From NCBI GenBank assembly GCA_016714985.1, contig JADKBS010000032.1:16571-80570 (forward strand): a stretch of 64,000 bases of DNA, written 5' to 3'. The notes below the pieces were generated by a model, which made no database searches, was not told the DNA's origin, and worked only from the letters and a program-made list of their open reading frames with translations. The translations under genes were made by a program, and so were the position numbers. The stretch's first letter is position 1. The number at the start of each line of letters is the position of its first letter. Source of the stretch: Saprospiraceae bacterium. Lineage in GTDB: Bacteria; Bacteroidota; Bacteroidia; Chitinophagales; Saprospiraceae. Below are positions 15,985 to 24,775 of this stretch, piece after piece.

Positions 15985-16347
15985 ATGAAAAACGCAAGCC
16001 ACATCCTCCGAAACGTTTCCGCTTTGGTGCTCACGGGCATCTACGTGGCGTTTTGGGCTTGGATGAGCTTGCACCATTTCGTCCTTCACGACCACCATCA
16101 CCACGGTCAGAAGACCTGCTACCACGCCCCAACGGAGAAGCACCTCCACTCGGAGGAGTACGGCGGGCTGGATTGTTCGCTTTGCCATATCGTGCCAAGC
16201 TTGGCGGAGCCGCCCGTGCTTTCGGGGCTTTTGCTCCAACTGCCTGAATTGGTTCAATGCCCACCCGTTTTCGGCGACCGCATCCTTTGTTCCGCTTCGC
16301 CGCACACCCTTTCCCAACCCCGTGCGCCGCCCGTGCGCCCTGCCTGA
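15985..16347 (+). CDS. His/Cys-rich membrane-anchored protein, possible metal binder
   Basis: 120 residues. One hydrophobic segment (SALVLTGIYVAFWAWMSL) is followed by HHFVLHDHHHHGQKTCYH, HLHSEE and DCSLCHIVPS, a density of His and Cys that strongly suggests Zn, Cu or Ni binding outside the membrane. The C-terminal 40 residues are Pro-rich and low in complexity. It lies in a rightward cluster with the CFFC-G protein (104 bases on) and the DUF5916 outer-membrane protein. Such His-rich proteins often accompany metal or TonB-type uptake genes in Bacteroidota. Role inferred from composition only. Confidence 0.65.
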   Translation: MKNASHILRNVSALVLTGIYVAFWAWMSLHHFVLHDHHHHGQKTCYHAPTEKHLHSEEYGGLDCSLCHIVPSLAEPPVLSGLLLQLPELVQCPPVFGDRILCSASPHTLSQPRAPPVRPA

Positions 16348-16451
16348 TTTTTTTTCCTGCTGATTTTTTTCGTGAAACCGAGCGGTTGACCGCAAGGCTG
16401 TGGGCGTTCCCCTCTCTGCCGTTAACCGTCCGCCGTTGGCTGTAACCTATC

Positions 16452-16907
16452 ATGCTTAAAACTATGCTTCTAAGTGCTGCCCTGTTGTGGGTAGCGCAAA
16501 CGCCCATTGTGCAGCAACAAAGTGGCTGGGCGCTGTTTGCCAAAGTGAAATTTAAGGACCTCTACTTCGAGGAATACGGTGCCTTTGCCGCCGTGCCTGT
16601 CTTCGATGCCGCCATCAAGTCGTGGCAAGGCAAGGAAATCAGCCTGACGGGCTATGTGCTGCCACAATCGGAGTTGCAGGACGGCTTTACGGGGATCGTG
16701 CTCTCGAAGTACCCTTACAGCCAGTGCTTTTTTTGCGGCATGGCTGGGCCAGAAAGCATCGCCGAGGTGCAGTTGGCGGGCAAGCGCCCCAAGTTCCGCA
16801 CGGACAAGACCTATGCTTTCACGGGCAAGCTGAAGCTGAACGAGCGGGACATGGCGCACTTGAATTTCATGCTGGTGGGGGCCGTTGTTGACCCAATTTC
16901 AAATTAA
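16452..16907 (+). CDS. Secreted protein of DUF3299-like type with CFFC-G motif
   Basis: 151 residues. N-terminal signal (MLLSAALLWVAQTPIVQQ). The body reads KVKFKDLYFEEYGAFAAVPV, GKEISLTGYVLPQSE, SKYPYSQCFFCGMAGPESIA, RFRTDKTYAFTGKLKLNE and HLNFMLVGAVVD. The OB-like alternation of strands with a central Cys-x-x-Cys-Gly before the GPES turn is typical of periplasmic DUF3299-related proteins whose function is unknown. The two Cys could bind a metal or form a disulfide. A strong intrinsic terminator follows 17 bases after the stop. Confidence 0.75.
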   Translation: MLKTMLLSAALLWVAQTPIVQQQSGWALFAKVKFKDLYFEEYGAFAAVPVFDAAIKSWQGKEISLTGYVLPQSELQDGFTGIVLSKYPYSQCFFCGMAGPESIAEVQLAGKRPKFRTDKTYAFTGKLKLNERDMAHLNFMLVGAVVDPISN

Positions 16908-16924
16908 AACAAATGTTCTCATGC

Positions 16925-16965
16925 GCCGGGCTTGCCTTGCCCAAACGGGGTAGCCCGGCTTTTTT
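16925..16965 (+). terminator. Rho-independent terminator
   Basis: GCCGGGCT pairs with AGCCCGGC (inner CC/GGGG pairing extends the stem) and is followed by six T. It closes the 15985-16907 transcription unit and lies just before the DUF5916 gene. Confidence 0.8.
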
Positions 16966-16971
16966 CCAATT

Positions 16972-19293
16972 ATGAAAATCCGAATACTTCAATCAATATC
17001 CGGCAGCTTGGCCTTGCTGCTGTGGCTGGTGCGCACCTGTCGGCAATGCCGGAAAACGTGCAAGAGCAATGACCGGCAATTTTTCAAACGGTGGTTTTTG
17101 TCGGCGGCAATGGGCTTGCCGTCACTCAACGCAATAGGGCAGACAATGGCCGAGAACTTCCCCCCGCCCGAAAACCCGCCCGTCGTTCGGGCCGTGAAAA
17201 CCTCCGGCAAAATTGCCCTTGACGGCTCGCTCGACGAGGCAGACTGGCAACGGGCAAGCCCCGTTTCCGGCAACGATTTTTTCAGGATGGAACCCAAGCA
17301 GGGCGGCGAATTTGAGTTCAAAACCATTATCCGGCTGCTTTTTGATGAAAAAAACCTCTACGTTGGGGTGTTTTGCGAGGACAGCTTGGGCAAAAAAGGC
17401 GTGCGGGTGCAAGACTTCCGGCGGGACTTCCTCTACGGGGAAAACGATGATTTTTACTTCCAACTCGACCCCCAGAACCTGCGCCGCTACTGCGTTTCCT
17501 TCCAAACAACGCCAGTTGGCACACAACGGGACGTACAGGTGTTCGACGATGATTTCAAGGACAACGACTGGGATGCGCTGTGGCAGGTGAAGACCAAACT
17601 GCTGGGAAACGGCTGGTCGGCGGAGTTTGCCATCCCGTTCAAGAGCCTGCGCTACGAACTGCCGAAGGCGGGCGAGGCGCCGTCGTGGGGCTTCACGGCT
17701 GCGAGGCTTGCCCGACGGACATACGAGCAAACGGTTTTCCCGCCCATCCCACAGGCGTTTTCGCCTTACCGCATGACCTATGCCGCCCGGTTGGAAGGGC
17801 TGGAACTGCCCAAGCCCGCCTTGAACCTGCGGCTGAACCCTTATGCCCTCTATGATTTTGAAGAAACAGCCGCCAATGGCTCGGGTGCGGTTGCCGAAGG
17901 CAAGCCGAAAATCGGCGGCGATGCCAAATGGGCCATCAACTCCCACGCCGTGCTTGACCTGACCGTCAACACCGATTTCGCCCAGGCGGACGTGGATCGG
18001 GCCGTGAACAACCTCACCCGCTTCAACGTGTTCTTCCCCGAACGGCGGCAGTTCTTCCTCGAAAACAGCGGGATTTATCCCTCCGATGGCAGCAGCATCT
18101 ACCCGTATTTCAGCCGGACAATTGGCTTGTCCAACAGCCAGTTCAACGCCGCTGCCGTGCCGATTGATGCGGGCGTTCGCTTCAACGACCGCAACGAAAA
18201 GCGCACATTATCAGGGCTTTACGTCCACCAGCGTGGCACGGGGCAGCAGGGTGGGGCGAGTTTCGGGCTTGCCCGTTTCCAGCAAAATTTTGGGAAGCAG
18301 AGCAATATCGGGGCTATGCTCACCCATCGCTTCGACGAGGCGGGCGAGGGCTTCCTTGGCAACCACAACACGACGCTGACCGCCGATTTTTTCCTCCGAC
18401 CCAACGACTCTTGGACGGTGAACGGCTTTTGGAGCGGCAGCCGTGACGAGGGCACTGGCAAGCTGGGCCACGTTGGGCATTTTTACGCAGGGTTGAACTT
18501 CAACGATTGGTATGGTGGCTGGGTGACCAAATGGGTGACGGCGGACTACCTGCCCGGCATGGGCTTTACCTTTGGGCAGAACGTCATCCATCACAACCCC
18601 GGTAGCTATTTTATCTGGCGACCAAAAAAGGAGAAATCACTACTGAGGCGGGCCGACCCTGGCTTTTTCATCAATTATTACCACAACGCCTCTGATGGCA
18701 AGTTTCAGCAGGCCGACCTCTACCTGTTCCCTGTCTATCTGTTTTTCAGGGACAACTCGTTTTTGGAGGTTTCGCTGTTCCCGACCTGGCAAAACATTGA
18801 ATTCGAGTTCGAGCCATTGGGCATCATCGTGCCGCAGGACAGGTATTTTTATGCCCGTAAGTTCGTTCAGTACAACACCGACCGCAGCCGAAAACTGTCG
18901 GGGTCGGTCAGTGCCAATTTCGGCAAATTTTATGACGGTCGGCTCACCACGTTCTACACCGATGTGCGCTTTGCCCCCACGCCCCACGCCGCCCTCACGC
19001 TCGACTACGAGCTGAACCGGGCAAGCTCGCTCGGCCAAAGCGAGGAGGACAAGGACGTACACCTCTATGCCGGCGGCTTGCGCCTCGCCCTGAACCCTCA
19101 GTTGCAAGGCACGGTGTTTTATCAATACAATTCCTTGGACAAAACAGGTCGGTGGAATGCCCGCCTGAGTTGGGAATACCGCCCGCTGTCGTTCCTGTAC
19201 CTCGTTTTCAACGATACGAGGAGCGACTTGGGCATGGACAGGTTCCGAACGACGGGGGCGATTGGGAAGGTGAACTGGATGCGGCAGTTTTAA
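16972..19293 (+). CDS. DUF5916 outer-membrane protein with N-terminal CBM9-like domain
   Basis: 773 residues. After an N-terminal export segment (residues about 1-60, with an odd Cys-rich part CRQCRKTC) comes a sugar-binding-like beta sandwich (KIALDGSLDEADWQRA, LYVGVFCEDS, DDFYFQLDP, GWSAEFAIPFKSLRY) of the CBM9/CBM-like type. It is followed by the long DUF5916 beta-barrel-like region: FPERRQFFLENSGIYPSDGS, PYFSRTIGLSN, many Tyr/Trp-rich amphipathic strands, and NDTRSDLGMDRFRTTG before a terminal strand GKVNWMRQF. DUF5916 proteins are common in Bacteroidota, presumed outer-membrane, function unknown. The gene may continue the metal-related cluster upstream, though a terminator separates them. 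Confidence 0.88.
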   Translation: MKIRILQSISGSLALLLWLVRTCRQCRKTCKSNDRQFFKRWFLSAAMGLPSLNAIGQTMAENFPPPENPPVVRAVKTSGKIALDGSLDEADWQRASPVSGNDFFRMEPKQGGEFEFKTIIRLLFDEKNLYVGVFCEDSLGKKGVRVQDFRRDFLYGENDDFYFQLDPQNLRRYCVSFQTTPVGTQRDVQVFDDDFKDNDWDALWQVKTKLLGNGWSAEFAIPFKSLRYELPKAGEAPSWGFTAARLARRTYEQTVFPPIPQAFSPYRMTYAARLEGLELPKPALNLRLNPYALYDFEETAANGSGAVAEGKPKIGGDAKWAINSHAVLDLTVNTDFAQADVDRAVNNLTRFNVFFPERRQFFLENSGIYPSDGSSIYPYFSRTIGLSNSQFNAAAVPIDAGVRFNDRNEKRTLSGLYVHQRGTGQQGGASFGLARFQQNFGKQSNIGAMLTHRFDEAGEGFLGNHNTTLTADFFLRPNDSWTVNGFWSGSRDEGTGKLGHVGHFYAGLNFNDWYGGWVTKWVTADYLPGMGFTFGQNVIHHNPGSYFIWRPKKEKSLLRRADPGFFINYYHNASDGKFQQADLYLFPVYLFFRDNSFLEVSLFPTWQNIEFEFEPLGIIVPQDRYFYARKFVQYNTDRSRKLSGSVSANFGKFYDGRLTTFYTDVRFAPTPHAALTLDYELNRASSLGQSEEDKDVHLYAGGLRLALNPQLQGTVFYQYNSLDKTGRWNARLSWEYRPLSFLYLVFNDTRSDLGMDRFRTTGAIGKVNWMRQF

Positions 19294-19313
19294 TCAAACT
19301 CAAATTTTTTAAA

Positions 19314-20315
19314 ATGAAGAGGCGATATTTCGTAAAAACAGGCAGTACGCTGGCATTGGGTATCCCACTGTTGCCCAATACCTTGATTTTCAATAAATTA
19401 AATCCAGTTAGGATGAAGAAAGAATTTGATGTCATCATCATAGGCGGTAGTTATGCTGGCTTATCGGCAGCAATGGCATTGGGTCGCTCGTTGCGGCATG
19501 TGCTGGTCATTGACAGCGGACTGCCCTGCAACCGTTTCACGCCACATTCCCACAATTTCATCACCCACGATGGTGCGGCTCCGGCAGAAATCGCCCGGCA
19601 GGCAAGGCAGCAGGTGGAGCGGTACCACACCGTGCATTTTCACGAAGGATTAGCTGTGGAAGGCAGGAAGGCACAGTTGGGTTTTGAGGTGAAAACGAAG
19701 TCGGGCGAGGTGTTTTTCGGCAAAAAAATAGTTTTTGCCACCGGGATAAAGGACAAAATGCCCAATATCGAGGGCTTTGCCGCCTGTTGGGGCGTTTCCA
19801 TTATCCATTGCCCGTACTGCCACGGCTACGAGTTTCGTGGGCAAAAAACGGGCATTTGGGCAAACGGTAAGCGGGCATTTCACCTCGCTTCTTTGGTCAA
19901 AAACCTGACGGACGACCTAACAATTATGACGGCGGGCAAGCCTGATTTCAGTGTGGAGCAGTTGGAAAAATTGGAAAAGCACCGCATCGAAATCGTGGAA
20001 ACCGAAATCGCTGAGGTAGAGCACGAACATGGATTGGTCAAAAACGTGGTTTTCAAGGATGGCAAAGAACTGCCGTTCACCGTCGTTTACGCATCCATTC
20101 CATTTGCGCAGCACTCGGATATTCCCACCGCTTTGGGTTGCGAACTGACGGAGCAAGGCTACCTGAAAACAGACCCCTTCCAAAAAACCAGCGTGGCGGG
20201 CATTTTCGCCTGCGGCGACAATTCAAATATGATGCGGTCTGTGGCAAATGCGGTTTACAGCGGGAACCTTGCGGGGGCAATGGTCAACATGGGCCTGACG
20301 GAAGAACGTTTTTAA
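19314..20315 (+). CDS. Thioredoxin-reductase-like NAD(P)/FAD oxidoreductase
   Basis: 333 residues from the ATG at 19314. An alternative start at 19413 (MKKEFDV) would drop a 33-residue leader, MKRRYFVKTGSTLALGIPLL, which resembles a Tat-type or membrane-anchoring signal. FAD motif FDVIIIGGSYAGLSAAMAL; redox-active CPYC at 166-169 followed by HGYEF, as in low-molecular-weight thioredoxin reductases; a second NAD-site region (QKTGIWANGKRAF) lacking the usual GGG; C-terminal FAD motif AGIFACGDNSNMM. It starts 20 bases after the DUF5916 stop and is followed 18 bases on by the methyltransferase gene. Confidence 0.88.
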   Translation: MKRRYFVKTGSTLALGIPLLPNTLIFNKLNPVRMKKEFDVIIIGGSYAGLSAAMALGRSLRHVLVIDSGLPCNRFTPHSHNFITHDGAAPAEIARQARQQVERYHTVHFHEGLAVEGRKAQLGFEVKTKSGEVFFGKKIVFATGIKDKMPNIEGFAACWGVSIIHCPYCHGYEFRGQKTGIWANGKRAFHLASLVKNLTDDLTIMTAGKPDFSVEQLEKLEKHRIEIVETEIAEVEHEHGLVKNVVFKDGKELPFTVVYASIPFAQHSDIPTALGCELTEQGYLKTDPFQKTSVAGIFACGDNSNMMRSVANAVYSGNLAGAMVNMGLTEERF

Positions 20316-20333
20316 CATTAATCAACAACAACA

Positions 20334-21188
20334 ATGATACAAGTTTTCACATCAGATTTTCGACACCAGGCCGAGGCGGAGAACCTTTTGGATGTCCTCA
20401 AAATCCGCTTTGAACGGTTGAAACTTGCTTTCGACCTGACCGATTCAAAGGAAGCATATCCCTGTGGGCACAGCATACTTCGGGTAGAAGGCGAATTTAT
20501 TGATGACAATAAAATAATGGAAACACTGCATGAGAAGGGGTTCAGGTGCGATATTTTGGAAGATAAAATTTGCGATGCCGAACAACAAGAATTTTGGGAA
20601 AAAAACTTCCTTGAAAAACAAACCATGTGGGGCTTGGAACCTGCCCGTTCTGCCGTTTTGACAAAGGATTTTTTTCTTCAAAGCGCTGTCAAAAGCGTCC
20701 TCATACCCGGCATCGGCTATGGGCGGAATGCGCAGGTTTTCCGGGAAGCCGGGATGACCGTGGCGGGCATTGAAATCTCGAAAACAGCTATCGAACTGGC
20801 AAGGAAGCATTACGGCTCCGACATGGTCATCCATCATGGCTCGGTGACAGACATGCCTTTCGACGACCATAGGTACGATGGGGTTTTTTGCTATGCGCTC
20901 ATCCACCTGCTGGACGAAGCGGAACGTGCGAAACTCATACGTGACTGCTACCGCCAACTGACTGAGGGCGGCTGTATGGTTTTCACCGTCATTTCGAAGG
21001 ATTCGCCAACATACGGGCAAGGCACCCCCGTAGGTAAAGACCGCTTCGAGATGTTCGGCGGGGTTAGGTTGTTTTTTTATGATAGGGAGAGAATCGAAAC
21101 TGAATTTGGTGGATTTGGATTGTTTAAAATTATGGCATTAATGGAGAATTATCCGTTTTGGCTGGTTAAATGCAGGAAAGGCAACTGA
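20334..21188 (+). CDS. SAM-dependent methyltransferase with N-terminal HMA-like domain
   Basis: 284 residues in two parts. Residues 1-75 (MIQVFTSDFRHQAEAENLLD … HSILRVEG … IMETLHEKGFRCDILED) resemble small stand-alone Bacteroidota proteins with a ferredoxin-like, heavy-metal-associated-type fold, but without a CxxC. Residues about 80-284 form a class I methyltransferase: SVLIPGIGYGRNAQVFREAG (motif I), VAGIEIS, GSVTDMPFDDHRYDGVFCY, and LTEGGCMVFTVISKD. The methyltransferase part resembles the tellurite/thiopurine-type group. Substrate unknown. Its place after a redox flavoprotein suggests a detoxification or metal-related unit (inference). Confidence 0.82.
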   Translation: MIQVFTSDFRHQAEAENLLDVLKIRFERLKLAFDLTDSKEAYPCGHSILRVEGEFIDDNKIMETLHEKGFRCDILEDKICDAEQQEFWEKNFLEKQTMWGLEPARSAVLTKDFFLQSAVKSVLIPGIGYGRNAQVFREAGMTVAGIEISKTAIELARKHYGSDMVIHHGSVTDMPFDDHRYDGVFCYALIHLLDEAERAKLIRDCYRQLTEGGCMVFTVISKDSPTYGQGTPVGKDRFEMFGGVRLFFYDRERIETEFGGFGLFKIMALMENYPFWLVKCRKGN

Positions 21189-21259
21189 GGTGGAAAGCAA
21201 CCAATTCACCCATTGTATTAGGCTACAACGACAATGAGAGACGTTACCGGAGGAGGGGC

Positions 21260-21460
21260 CTAATCCCCTTCTTCCAATTCAAAAATCGCCTCAACTGGTG
21301 CCCCAAATACCCGTGCAATTTTCAGGGCCAGTAGGGTAGAGGGCACGAACTTGCCCGCCTCGATGGCATTGATGGTTTGTCGGCTGACGCCCGTTTGCTC
21401 GGCAAGCTCGCCCTGCGTCATGTCCTTTTTTGCCCGCTCAACTTTGATGCTGTTTTTCAT
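21260..21460 (-). CDS. XRE-family HTH regulator (YozG-like)
   Basis: 66 residues consisting of one helix-turn-helix: MTQGELAEQTGVSRQTINAI, then EAGKFVPSTLLALKIARVFG and a short acidic end. Short regulators of this type are typically encoded next to a small membrane protein they control, which fits here (the 153-residue protein starting upstream, 21 bases between genes). Likely an autoregulated pair. Confidence 0.9.
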   Translation of the reverse strand: MKNSIKVERAKKDMTQGELAEQTGVSRQTINAIEAGKFVPSTLLALKIARVFGAPVEAIFELEEGD

Positions 21461-21481
21461 AAAACCTTGGTTTTGAATGGA

Positions 21482-21943
21482 TTAATCGTTTTCGGCAGCC
21501 GTTTCGGAAAGACCGTAGCGGCGCTTGGCCAGCATCAGGCCGAACAAGTAGGCAATGAAGACCATGGGCAGTAAATGGCGGTACGACCAGTTTTCGGCAT
21601 TCAACGGCGCTACCATTTGCAGCAGGCTCAACAGTAGCAGGCCCAGCACCGTGAGCGGAAACGCGAGGGCGAGCGCCTCCAATTGCACCTGCCTTTCCAG
21701 TTCATCGACGCTGCGCACGGCCTTGAAGAACCTGAACAGGAAAACCAGAAAGGGCACGAGCGTCAGCAGGGCGATGCTGTAGCCGAGCGGTTTGGGATAA
21801 TCAAACTCCATGAGGTAAATCCGGGAAGCCAGCCATGCGACGAGGGAAACCAATGCCCACGTGGCAGTGCCGTTGTTCTGGGCGGTCAAATTGACATTTG
21901 CGCTTTCATAAGAATCAACTGTTTTGGTGAAACAATGAGGCAA
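21482..21943 (-). CDS. Four-helix membrane protein paired with the XRE regulator
   Basis: Up to 153 residues. The core has four membrane helices and between the second and third the conserved SVDELERQVQLEALALAFPL, ending ENWSYRHLLPMVFIAYLFGL. This DELERxxQLEAL pattern is a recurrent companion of YozG-like regulators, function unknown. No ATG is available: TTG at 21943 or TTG at 21889 (before TAQNNGTATW) are the possible starts; the second fits the membrane topology better. Length and start are therefore uncertain. Confidence 0.75.
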   Translation of the reverse strand: MPHCFTKTVDSYESANVNLTAQNNGTATWALVSLVAWLASRIYLMEFDYPKPLGYSIALLTLVPFLVFLFRFFKAVRSVDELERQVQLEALALAFPLTVLGLLLLSLLQMVAPLNAENWSYRHLLPMVFIAYLFGLMLAKRRYGLSETAAEND

Positions 21944-22047
21944 AGGTCAATTTTAATTTCCAAAATGTAAAACAAACCTTACAAGAAGTAAAAAATAATT
22001 TCTGCCACTTGACGATTTATATATGTGCAGTAGCCTTGTATTGATGG

Positions 22048-22571
22048 CTATTGGGCAGGTAGCTTCCAATTTTCCCTTTTCAGTTTAAAAACGAAACAAT
22101 CGCTTTCATCCTCGCCCAATTGCTTTTGTTCGATGAATTTGAAGCCCAACCGCTCATAAAACCGATGCGCTCGGACGTTGGTCGCCAAGGGGTCAATCAA
22201 AATGGCATGTACAGCAGCATCGCTAAAACAGCGTTTGATGGCTAATTGCATCATGGTGGTGCCATGTAGCCCTTGCCCAAATCATCGGCCTCGCCTATCC
22301 AAATATCAATCGCCCGCAAGCCCTGCGGTACGTCGCCCCAGTAGTGGGTTTCTTCTTCCGCTGGGTCAATTATCTGGACAAAGCCGAGTGGCCGCCCGTC
22401 CAGTTCTGCCATGAGTTGCTCCCGCCACGAGGGTTCGTGGAGCAGTTCGTTTTCCCAGTCCCAGTTGCCATCGAGGTCGGAGGCGATGACGTGCGGCTGC
22501 TCGTCCCAATGCAGCAGGATGGGCAAATCGGCGATGGTGGCGAGGCGTAGTTTGATGTTTGGATGCAGCAT
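22048..22571 (-). CDS. GNAT acetyltransferase, AAC(6')-like, frameshifted
   Basis: Two overlapping frames make one protein. The first 100 residues run from the ATG at 22571 (KLRLATIADLPILLHWDEQP, HYWGDVPQGLRAIDIWIGEA, DDLGKGYM). The rest follows in another frame (GTTMMQLAIKRCF, ILIDPLATNVRAHRFYERLG). Restoring one G in the ATGGC at about 22261-22263 (so Tyr-Met-Gly-Thr-Thr-Met-Met) joins them and rebuilds the acetyl-CoA-binding loop (GKGY…GTT). Sequence resembles aminoglycoside 6'-N-acetyltransferases of the Acetyltransf_8 group, but substrate is unproven. The break is either a sequencing error or an inactivating deletion. Confidence 0.8.
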
Positions 22572-22882
22572 AGCAATTCAATTTTATACAAGACAAAAAA
22601 ACTCGGAAATGAATAGGTTTGTTTAAACCACAAGGCCAGAAATGCCTCGACAAATAGCGAATTAAAGTACCGCAGCCCTGACAAAAATCTGACAAACCCA
22701 CGCCAACGCCCAACGCTCTGCCCGCTGTCTTGGGGGGTGACTGTATAAATTATGCCGTAAGCTGTTAATCCTTTAGAAGTTGATAAGAGATTATAAGGTT
22801 GATGAGGGTTGATAATCAACTTCATAAACCCATATCAATTCTTATCAACCTAAGTTTGAGCTGCGAGCAAAAATCACCCATC

Positions 22883-24548
22883 ATGCAAAAAAGAAACATT
22901 TTCATCCCAGCAATCCTCTTTTTACTGCCCCTGCTTGGCCAAGCACAAGCCTGGAAATGGGCCAAAAGCCTTGGCCAGTCCAATAACATCACCACCGTCA
23001 AGAACATCCGGCCCTACACGGGTACGCAGGTGCTGGTCAGCGGCAATTTTGCGGCAAGCACCCTCACGCTCGGCAGCCAAACCCTCTCCAACGCCGGGCA
23101 AGACGACGGCTACGTGGCCATCGTGGACGATTGGGGCGAATATGCTTGGGCCGCCAAATTCGGCGGTTCGGGTCAAGACTTCGTGGTGGATGCCGCCGCC
23201 GCTTCCAACGGCGATTTCGTGGTGGCGGGCAATTTCAAGAGCATCACAATTACCATCGGCGGCACGAACCTGAGCAACAGCGGCGAGACCGACGCCTTTG
23301 TTGCGAAGTACAACGCCGACAAGACCCTCGCCTGGGCCAAGAAAATCGGCAGTGCAGATATTGACGAAGTGGGCAATGTGGCCATGGATGCCGATGGCAA
23401 TACCTATGTCTCTGGGCTTGTGCTGGATAAATTCACCAATGCCATCAAGCATTATTTCGTCCGAAAATTGGACGCTGCTGGCAACCAGGTTTGGGAACGG
23501 AAGGGTGAGACAACGGGCGGCTATCCGCAGACCGGACTAGCACTCGACGACGACCAAAATGTTTACCTCGGCGGCTCCGTTTTCGGTACAGCGACCTTTG
23601 GCAACACCACCATGACGAGCGACACGAGCTATGGGGCGTTCATCGTGAAATACAACTCCGCTGGTTCCCTAATTGATACCTACCTCAATACGGGTATTGA
23701 CAAGTTCAACAGCATAACTGCACAGGCAGGCAATGTTTTTGCCTGTGGTGAGAAAATCAACGGCTGCATAGGTTGGGGTTGGCCACTTTCCCACTCAAAG
23801 ACCCATGTGGTAAAAATTGATGCAAATCTTAATACTGTTTGGCATAAAACAGCAGGAGGAGAACACCCTTGCCAGAGCTACGACATCGCCAAAAGCCTCA
23901 GCGTGGACGACGAAGGGAACGTCTATGTCACAGGCAGTTTTTTCAGTCCTGCCCTTGAATTTGCTGGCGATTCGCTGCGCAATTCTTTCAATTTGGAATA
24001 TTACTACCCGCAAATCTTTGTGTTCAAATACTCGCCCAACGGCAATGAGCTTTGGGGGAAATCCCTCGGCGGCATCCACTTGGACGAGGCAACCTGCATC
24101 CATGCCTTCGGCGACGACAAGTTCTACCTCGGTGGCAATTTCGAGTCCGACCCCCGCCGGTTTCGGAGCCTACAACCTGCGCAACACAGGCAGTTTGGAT
24201 TCCATTTACGTTCACTTGCGGCCTGCCCGCTATGGGCGCAAGTCAATGGGCTTTTTGGCCGTCTTCGACAAAAATGTGAGCAGCACTTTGCCGGAACCAG
24301 CCTTTGAGGAGGTGGCCATCTTCCCGAACCCCACCAACGGCTTTGTCACGGTGCGCCTGAAAGCCCCAACCAATTCGCCGCTGGCTTTCCAGCTCCATGC
24401 TGCGGATGGTCGTTTGCTCCGCAAAACAACCCACAATGACCCAACTATTGAACTGAGAGAGGACTTGACGGGGCTACCGCCGGGCTTGTATTTCGTGACC
24501 TTGCGAACGGAGGAAGGGGTGTTTGTGGGGAAAATTGTGAAAAACTAA
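22883..24548 (+). CDS. T9SS-secreted SBBP-type beta-propeller protein, frameshifted near C-terminus
   Basis: Signal peptide MQKRNIFIPAILFLLPLLGQ, start at 22883 preferred over the in-frame upstream ATG within repeat sequence. The body is a series of blocks of the form WAAKFGGSGQDFVVDAAAAS / GDFVVAGNFKSITITIGGT / TDAFVAKYNADKTLAWAKKI, about 45-60 residues each, typical SBBP-like propellers. At the C5 run 24151-24155 the frame shifts. Removing one C continues as DPAGFGAYNLRNTGSLDSIY, then the T9SS sorting domain (FPNPTNGFVTVRL … LPPGLYFVTLRTEEGVFVGK) to the stop at 24548. Likely surface-attached or secreted; function unknown. Confidence 0.85.
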
Positions 24549-24577
24549 TTGACCGCCATATTACGATTGGGGGTTCG

Positions 24578-24675
24578 TAGGGCGTTGCCCAACGCTAACA
24601 TATTGCGCCCTTTCAGGGCTTGATGCAATGATAGCCCTGAAAGGGCGCAATATACTAGCATAGGGCAACGCCCTA
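24578..24675. repeat. 98-bp REP-like palindrome
   Basis: Inverted repeat with arms TAGGGCGTTGCCC … GCGCCCTTTCAGGGCT and their near-complements, tip around 24627. It follows a T9SS gene stop by 30 bases. Elements with GGGCGTTGCCC and GGGCTTTCAGCCC-type blocks are commonly seen as dispersed repeats in Bacteroidota. Could act as a terminator or as a RAYT-mobilised REP. Confidence 0.75.
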
Positions 24676-24681
24676 TGAATG

Positions 24682-24724
24682 TGAAACCATAAAACCATAA
24701 AACCATGAAACCATGTAACCATGT
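24682..24724. repeat. Tandem repeat of AAACCATAA/AAACCATGA
   Basis: Five imperfect 8-9-base units (AAACCATA, AAACCATA, AAACCATG, AAACCATG, TAACCATG) in the leader of the CotH-family gene. Confidence 0.7.
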
Positions 24725-24775
24725 CCCATAAAACAACGTGACCATCAAATATCTCATCCAAAAAATTGATTTCCA

